Positions 33,701-42,700 of a stretch of DNA of 64,000 bases are shown here, one piece after another (position 1 is the stretch's first letter; each line of letters opens with the position of its first letter). Origin of the DNA: Ctena decussata (taxonomy: Eukaryota; Mollusca; Bivalvia; Lucinida; Lucinidae); contig OZ022507.1 in assembly GCA_963989385.1 (NCBI GenBank), forward strand, positions 52,339,400-52,403,399, given 5' to 3'. The notes below the pieces were generated by a model. That model searched no databases and was not told the DNA's origin. It saw nothing but the letters and a program-made list of their open reading frames with translations. The position numbers were made by a program, and so were the translations under genes.

Positions 33701-36700
33701 AACAACTTTTGTGACTTCCTGTACGCTCTCTTGAATGACGTAGCTCTTTCAAAATGGTTACAACTCTTAAAGGAAAGAATTTTCTTCTCAAGGAAACAAA
33801 TTCATTCGTATCAGAGAAGACTACAATGACATAGGAGAGATTTGTTTTTAAATAAGAGTTCTGAAAGTTCTAGTAAAGCTAACATAAAACCATTATAAAT
33901 GTTTTAATAATTTGTGGTACATGTACTTGTTTATTTTCTTGTAAATGCAGGTCAGTCCTCATGTAACACAGTCCAACAATTCTGATGTGCTAGATAAGAC
34001 TAGAAACCAGTCAGTTTCAGAGCAGCAGGGAACCAGTGCTGCCAATTACAGTTGTGAACAAATGAATACTGGCACCCATTCTGGAGACAGTGGTAACCAG
34101 TCTACAGAGACTGGTGTCCAGTCTCAACTACCAGACTGTGATCCAGTTGATATTGCAGTGGTAAACAGGTGTTTGCAGGAACCAGTACTGTGTCGGGATG
34201 CCTCAGAAACTTCAGTTCCGTCCCTGCTTCGGGAAGTGTTTGAAGAGGCAAGTCCACAAGATTCTGCGGAGGTTCTCAGTGTCGTTCTACATGTACTTAT
34301 GTTGGAGACAGGATATGTTACACATTCACAGGTAATTAAGGTGGGTGGGTACACTATCAGGGAAAGCATCTCTGCTATTTTTGTCGAGCCAGCTTGCGGT
34401 GAGCGAGACATAGTTGTTACAATTTCAGTTCGGTGTATGTCCGTGCGTGAGTTAGTGCGTGCGTGTGTGCGTGCGTGTGTGCGTGCGTGTGTGCGTGCGT
34501 CCGTCCGGATTTGTCTGGGCCATAACTTCTACATTTATGGATGGATTTCAAAATAATTTGGCACATTTGTTCTCCTTGATGAGTAGAAGTGTCTTTTGAC
34601 ACATTTGATCAGGTAGGTTCAAGGTCAAGGTCACATTTGAAGGTCAAATGATAAAATGGCCATAAATTGAGCTTGTCCGAGCCATAACTTCTACATTTAC
34701 GGATGGATTTCAAAATAATTCGGCACAATTGTTCTCCTTAATGAGTAGAAGTGCCATTTGAACATTTGTTCAGGTAGGTCCAAGGTCAAGGTCACATTTG
34801 AAGGTCAAATGATAAAATGGCCATAAATTGAGCTTGTCCGAGCCATTACTTCTACATTTGTGGATGGATTTCAAAATAATATGGCACAACTGTTTTCCTT
34901 GATGAGTAGAAGTGCCATGTGGAACATTTGTTCAGGTAGGTCCAAGGTCAAGGTTGCACCTGAAGGTCAAATGACAAAATGGCCATAATTTGAGCTTGTC
35001 CGAGCCATAACTTCAATATTTACAAATGGATTTCAAAATAATTTGGCACAATTGTTCTCCATGTTGAGTAGAAGTACCATTTGGAACATTTGTTCAGGTA
35101 GGTCCAAGGTCAAGGTCGCACTTGAAGGTCAAATGACAAAATGGCCATAAATTGAGCTTGTCCGAGCCATTACCTTTACATTTATTCATGGATTTCAAAA
35201 TAATTTGGCACAATTGTTCTTCTTGATGAGTGGAAGTGTCAAGTGACATACATGTTTGGGTAGGTCCTAGGTCAAGGTTACACTTGAAGGTCAGATATTG
35301 TAATTGTCATAAATTGAGCTTGTCTGGGTCATCACTTCTACTTATTTTCCTTTGTGAAAATTTGAAAAAAAGAAGAAATATGCTTGCTAAGCATGATGTT
35401 GTTTGGCTTCTTTCCAGAGTGAAGCAGTTACTTAGTCTTGACATACTTATAGGTCACTATAGCAAACAGCGGGCTCGACCAGTTGTCCCTGGACAACCTT
35501 CTAGTTATTTATACCTCCTGTATCAGTTGGGGTCAACTCTTAAAGAAAAGAGAGCAAAATCTTTTCCGTAAAAACAGACCCCATTTTGAAAGGACTTCTT
35601 TGTACTGTGAAGCAAATATGAAGTCACAAAAGTTGTCTCCCTTTGAAAAAATTGCGGAAAACATGGCTTCTACCCATTCATCTTAAACATTGTCTTTGGT
35701 AAAAGGTTACTTCTGTTAGTGTTACATTCACAAAACACTGAATATATCTGAAAGGGTTGGTGGAACAAGGAAGTGAAATAATCATTGCAACACACAAGTA
35801 ACATAGTTCAAAACTAATGTAGGGTTTATGCAAGAAGAACCCTAATCTTTGACAACAAATATAAAATTCAGAATGCATTAATTTTGTTTTCAGGTAGCTA
35901 GAATTAAGAACAAAAAACTAACTTTATTTGGTGCATATGGATGTATTAATATTAGGGTTTTCCCTGACACAGAATCCCCTGATGCAGGATTCTGCGTCAT
36001 TTACTCCCAAAGTCATTCCGGGGACTCACAGAAAAAAACCTTCAGCAGAAGGTTTTAAATTCTGGTGCCAGAAATAATTGCAATTACTGAATGTTGGTAA
36101 AGAATCAAATAATAGTTATTTATTTACAGAATAAAGCACAAATTCCTATTTTCAAACTTTTTAATAGAACGGGACCCTTAACTTTCTGCATGGGACCCTT
36201 AAAAACAAAAATGAGGGTCCAAAGGACTCCTCACATTCTGAACCTAGGGAAAACCCTGATTAATATGCACTAAAGGAAATTTCATGAAATTTTATGATTA
36301 CAGATCTCTTTTTCTTATAAGAATTATAAGTGTTATGTTAAGTTCAAGAACATGTTAATGTTAAAAAAAACATTACTTTTTAGTCTACATGTGCAACAGT
36401 TTTGCCAACGGCTTGGAGACAGCCTGGATGTTACAGATTTCAGTACACATACCCTGGGTGCCAAGATCAGACATGCTCAATTACAGTCATACCAGCAGGA
36501 AAAACAACCATTATACATGGTAAACCACGAAAGGTGAAAGGGTACACTTCAAAGGGAAGCAACTTTACCATTTTGATTTTTGCCTTCTTTTCCAATGGGG
36601 GTCAACTCTTAAAGGAAAGAACTTGCTCCCATAGGAGGGAATTCTTTCCTTTAAGGGTAGACCCCATTTTGAAAGGGCTAAATTGACAAAACAGCAAACA

Positions 36701-39700
36701 GAAAGTCACAACAATTGTCTCCCTTTGTAAAAATGACAGGAAAACATGGAGGTGTACCCATTCACCTTATACTCATGTTTGGAATCAAAAAGTAAAGGAC
36801 ATTTGTTACTCAACAGTTCTGTGCTACAGCTGAACTATTTCAATTCTAACACTCAAAAATGCTGAAAAAGTATTTCTTTCTTTCAAATTCTCTCAATTTT
36901 CTTGCCAGCGCAATGTATGTTTATATGGCAATTTAAGATAGGAAAAAGAGATGTTAGATAGGAAAAAGAGATGCTACAAAATATGTCAGTAATTGCTAGT
37001 GATGTCAGCAGTTAGACTCGCACACTCCAAGGCAGTGCATTGTTTCAGAATTAAACACAGGAACTTTGCATTGCTTCTATAGGTGCATTGTGTTAGACTA
37101 TTCAGATTATCAATCTACTTGTTGATACAATACTGCCTCTCTGTAGTGCCACTTGTTGTTATCCCTTAAAGTGCCAAAAAGCAGTGGACAAAATTTATGT
37201 CCGCAGAATTTCAAAAATGCTTTGTCCTGGCTGTATCTTATTGAGAAAGCCAAGACTGGAGGGCAAACTGTTCAGATAACAGGTCACTGCATGTTTTCAA
37301 GGAGAAAAAAGAAAAAAGTACATTTGTCTCAGAATTATCAGTGATTACAATCCTGACCTCAAGCATTAAGTTTGCCTCTATCCAATACTCAGAGTATTAT
37401 ATGAATTTCAGGTAAAGTCAGTGGGGATCACTCTGTAACAAGACAGTGTACAATAAAGCCAGAGGACTATGTCAGAGAACCACTGAGAGGTAATAAGGCT
37501 TATACCACAGTTTGATGATTTTGTTATGTAGAGTTTCCCCTAAGTCTCAGTTTTGGCATTTCTGATGATAACTCTTAAACCACTGCTACATGTTGGCCTA
37601 CTCATGGAGCAGTCTGATCTTGATCACTCTTTTATCTTGTTTTTTACTACCAGTAATAAATCTTATTTTAATGATGTGAAAAATGTTGATTTAAGTATGA
37701 TATCAGAGAGGCCTTTGGTCTATTGGCAATGGGCTATGATGCAGAAGGTTATAAGTTTAAATTCCTGTTAAGCCAGACGGCGACTGAAAAACTCTGTCCA
37801 CCAAGCAGTAAATGGATACCATTTTTGAATCTGGGAAGGATGAAGGTAATGAAAAGGGGAGGGATGGGATTCATCTTTCATATGCCTCTATAGCCACTTG
37901 ACTATAGGAGACCTTTACCGTTTAGGGGATAATTCTGTAGGTAATCTTGCGAGAACTTTGTAGCCTAACCCAATCCAAAGCCAATAAAATATTTCAGTTG
38001 ATTCGTAGCTATATTAGATGTATATATGGCAGACCAGAATCTTTCAAGTTCTCTTTGTTTTCTGTAGAATTATTGCATAAGTGTCATTTTTGTTTCGCCA
38101 GCAACTAGCAGAATGGAGACATGGATACTACTTTTCCATCTGCGTCGGTGGTGTAAACTTTCTGGTTTGCCTCAGTATAGCGACAGTGCACAGGCAGACA
38201 AGAAGACACTGCCTTCTGCAGAATTCTTGTGTAAAGATGTATTGAAATGAACTTGCAATATTTGCTGTTTAGCAGTGTACACAAACTTGTATCATAAACA
38301 TATGACCTAATTTCTTGTGTGTCTTCCAGATGTGAGCTGTTGTTATTGTAACTTAGCCAGACTATCAATGGTGTTCAAGGATAGCATAGCCAATCCACTA
38401 GTCAGTGACATCAGAATAGGTAATATGGCTATATATAAGGTGGGGTTCGGGGGCTAATTCAGAGATAATTTTACATACCTCTCAATGAAAAATATATTGT
38501 AACCCCTCAATAGAACCGTCTTGCCTAGATGGTTCTTATTAAGGGTCACAACATAGACTTTAAATGGCACTGAGCTTGTTTTAATGATTTTTTTATGAAT
38601 ACTGTATTAATCCATATAAATGGCATGCCTCTGCTCTTATAAACGCCCTGTGTCTCTTTTCCTGAAATGATGTTAATGTCCCTGGGGGAGCAGATTCTTT
38701 CTATTGAGAGTAGCCCCCAATTTCCAATACATTTAGCATAGTTGAAGTAAAGAGTAAAATTAACTTTTGGATGCATTAACAAAGGTATGGAAAACTGTAA
38801 ACTGTCAGGGAAAAATCAGGGAAAAGTCAGGAAATTTTGAAGTGGCAGATAACTGGCAGCCCTGCCCCGGATAAGTCAGTTTCCTGGTGGAACAAGTGAA
38901 AAACTCAGTCCTTAGAGATAAATTGATTTAGGACAAGTGAAATTTAGATATAACCTGACCTGGACATATCGATGAAAACAATAGTTTGACAGCCCTCGTT
39001 TAGATTCATTACAGTGAAAAAAAAGTTGGTCCCTTAATATTGATTTATCTTTACAGCTGCTGGTATTGAAGATGTCTATGGATTACTGGCACTGAACCAA
39101 GAAGTAAAGGTAAGGTTTTTATTTCTCCTGGAGGACATTGTTTTTAATTATTATTTTTCTCTCACCTTTCATATCTTTTTTTCTTTCTCCTTCTCTCTTG
39201 GAGACAGCTCACCATAGACTGAGATACTGTCTGAAGGAGCTGTTTAACCCAGAACCAACCAACCAACTTATTTTCTGTAATAATCCTTAAAGCGCCAAAA
39301 ATGAAAATTGTTGAATTTGCATACAGTATAGATCCAGATGAGGAGGCTATAAGCTTGGACAAAGTCCAAATAACCAATGAGGAGGTTCGCAGAAAGATCC
39401 AAGCAGCCATTGGAGAATATGATGAGCTCCTGATGCTGGTCAAGAAATGGAAACTAAGGTGGTTTGGCCACGTCTCAAGGTCTTCTGGTGTAGCAAAGAT
39501 GATTCTACAGGGCACAGTTAAAGGAAAAAGAAGAAGAGGTAGACAGAAGAAGAGGTGGGAAGACAATATTAAAGAGTGGACAGGGATGGATTTTGCCAGC
39601 TCAACTAGGGCAGCTGAAAACAGGACAAAGTGGAAAGCCCGAAAGGGATTGTTTCGAAGTCATCTGTGGTGCCCCAACGACCTAGTACAGTTACGAGATA

Positions 39701-42700
39701 GAATAGAAAAATGAAAAAAAGTATGTTTCCATATTTTGGCGCATTTCATACGTATAAAGGAGTGGATTTTTATTGGTATACAAAAGATGTCAGTTGACAG
39801 AAGTTATCTAGGTGTAACCAAATGTTATTTTCTGTTAAACTGTACCTGATGCTAAATGTATTTCAGTTAAGTATCCTGAGTAACCTGGACTTAAGAAGTT
39901 TGTTACGTGTTAGCTGTGTGAATAGTGAGCTATATAATGTCAGCAGAGATCCATACTTGTGGAGAAGACTTTATATGAGAGACTTTGGAAGTAAGTTATT
40001 TTCTTCCATAGGATTCTTACTCTAGGCTTTTGAAACTATAACTTTCAACATCAGACATATTTAGATTGCCATTGTGAAAGTATACCCTTGCATGAGTGTC
40101 TCTATTACAAAGCAAGGCTGTTTAAGTTTTTTGAATACTCGTATCTCTCAAATGCATGGACTGCTTTGAGATTCTGGTCCATAGCTTTCTTCAGGAACAC
40201 AATTATCCTGTCTGGATTCCTAAAGTTGAGGTTAAGGTCACAGATTTAGAAAAATTATATTTAAGGTTTCTAACTGCTTATGGCTTTACAGCACCAGAAT
40301 GGAGTTAGTTTAGAAAATTAAGAATGTTGCCAACTTATTGTATCTTAACTGTAATCTAATTGGCATCAGAGTCCCTGATTAGATCAGTATTTGATAATAA
40401 TTCTGGGATAATTTTTCTTATTTCTCCACAAAAACTTACGTTGTGACTCCTGTTTAGAAAAATTTTGGTGAGATAGCTCTGAAAAGAAAGAATTTGCTCC
40501 CTGCTGACAGCTAGTACTGTTGAAGTAAAGAGAATTAACAGAGTTTTTCATTGAATTATCTTGAAATTCATGCCTTATCTGGGCCTCAGATTTGCTCAAG
40601 CATGTCAGTCCCAAGCTAATTAACATATTCATCCTAATTAATGCCCCTGCTCTAATAAACAACCCCTGCCTCTTTTCTAAAAATAATGTATATTGACTTG
40701 TATGAATTTATGTTTGCTGCTATGGATGAGATATCTCTTTACAATTGGGTCTATTCTTAAAGATAGTAATTTGCTCCTGGAGGAGCAGATTCTTTCCTTT
40801 AAGAGTTGACATCTACCGAGCGGGGAGGCAAAAATAGTAGAGTTGCTTCCTCTGAAAGTATACCTATTCACCTGTCTGAATACATTAGAAGTTTTTTGGC
40901 AGTAGCTGATTTACTACATTCACTAGGTTCTAAATGACACCCCCTTCATGTAATGCAATACCCCTGGGCATTGAATAGGCTTAATATGGTACATTCAGTA
41001 ATTGGATCATATATTTTTCAGACAGAAGAGACAACTCTTTGTCTCAGGATTGGAGAAAGGTAATATTTTTGCTTATAATAGCAGTTGATTTTCCTTAAAT
41101 GAAACTGTTTTGGGACAACTGTCTTCTGCCATTGAATGAAGGATAGTTGCCCGTATGTAGTGACATTAAACTGATGCCATGGTAATTGAGTGATTTCATT
41201 GGACAAAATTTTGAAGATGTCAAACTATGGTTATGGCTGTTTTACTTCAGAACAAAACATGGCTGCTGTATTTTTATTGTGTCAATAATTTGCATATTTT
41301 CTGATAAACCAGTTGTAATTTGAAGCACATTTGGCTTGAAATAAATTGTAAATATAAGAACTGAAGTTATACTTTGACATTCATTGGGTGATGAAGCTAG
41401 CAGCAGTCCCTTTATGAAGTGCCTGCATGTTATTTTAGCCCCTTCCAGTTGAATCACCAGGGTTCTCTAGTTCAGAACCAGTGACATCGTTAGTTAATTA
41501 GACATTAGATTTTATTTCTAACACTGGTCGCCTATATAGCCAATGCTAAAATCTGGTGATATTTTGCGTAACAAATCACGGGGGGGATTAGCGTAACGGT
41601 ATTTAACGCCATTAGGACGTCATTTTTATTCGTTTGGTGACGTCAATTTTCATTTCCAGGAGGATAGACGGTATAATGTCGTTTTCTTGCATCAACAACT
41701 TACGAAATACATGTGAACGCCTCTGTTACAGTCAGTGTTGTTGGCGGGATTTCTTCATGAAATCATGGCGGAAAACTGGAAAAATCTGAAGGAAATATCT
41801 GCGTTTTCATTGGTTCAGCCGTGTTAGAATCAAAATAGATTCTTGCTAACAAGTAATTTGTTGCCCAATATATCACTGGTTGTCGGTCAGTTGTCAGTGA
41901 CTATATCTTTCGCGCTTCGCACTCGTGACATATCACTTTACGACTGACCTCCAACCACTGATATATTGGGCAACAAATTACTGTAAGCAAGAATCTTTTT
42001 CTTAAACATAATATACATAATAAATGCTACCATTTTTTGCACAAGCTCCTCACAGTTTTTTCAGCAAAATTTATTACTACAATTGATTTTCTGAGTACTG
42101 TAAAACTTAACAACTTTGACAAGCTAACAATGCTTTGAACAACCAGGCAACAATGCTTTGAACAAATGGGCAACAATGCTTTGAACAACCAGGCAACAAT
42201 GCTTTGAACAACCAGGCAACAATGCTTTGAACAACCAGGCAACAATGCTTTGAACAACCAGGCAACAATGCTTTGAACAACCGGGCCTAGATGAATGTCA
42301 AAAAGTAAACTTTCAGTTCTTAAGATGAAAGGGTTTATACTGTATTTCAGCTCTATATCCAAGAATACAAGAGTAGAAAAGAGAGGAAAAAAATGATGAG
42401 CAGGATGACCTTGGTTACTCCCCCTACTTGGGGCCCTCCTCATAATCCCCTTGCTGGACCCTCTAACTGGATCCCCCCTGGCCCTGGAATGATAGGGGGA
42501 GACTATGACTTGTTCCCAAATTTTCCAGGTATGAAAATTATTATAAAGCGTTTAACCCTGAAAAATACCAAAAAAAGGGTGACAAAATTTACTTCTGTAA
42601 AATTTCAAAAAATGTTTCATCAGAGCTATATCATATTAAGAACAGATAATAAGAGGGCAGATAATGTAGATCTGGATGAGGCGGCTCAGTATGAGTCGTC

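Noticed and set aside
36399..36400. acceptor cag at 36397-36399 for FBXO7 exon 4
   Set aside because: It would break the phase set by exon 3; the tag at 36381-36383 keeps it and adds residues STCATV.
42027..42443. 138-codon frame with repeated KALLPGCSKHCC-like units
   Set aside because: It is the translation of the 23-bp minisatellite.
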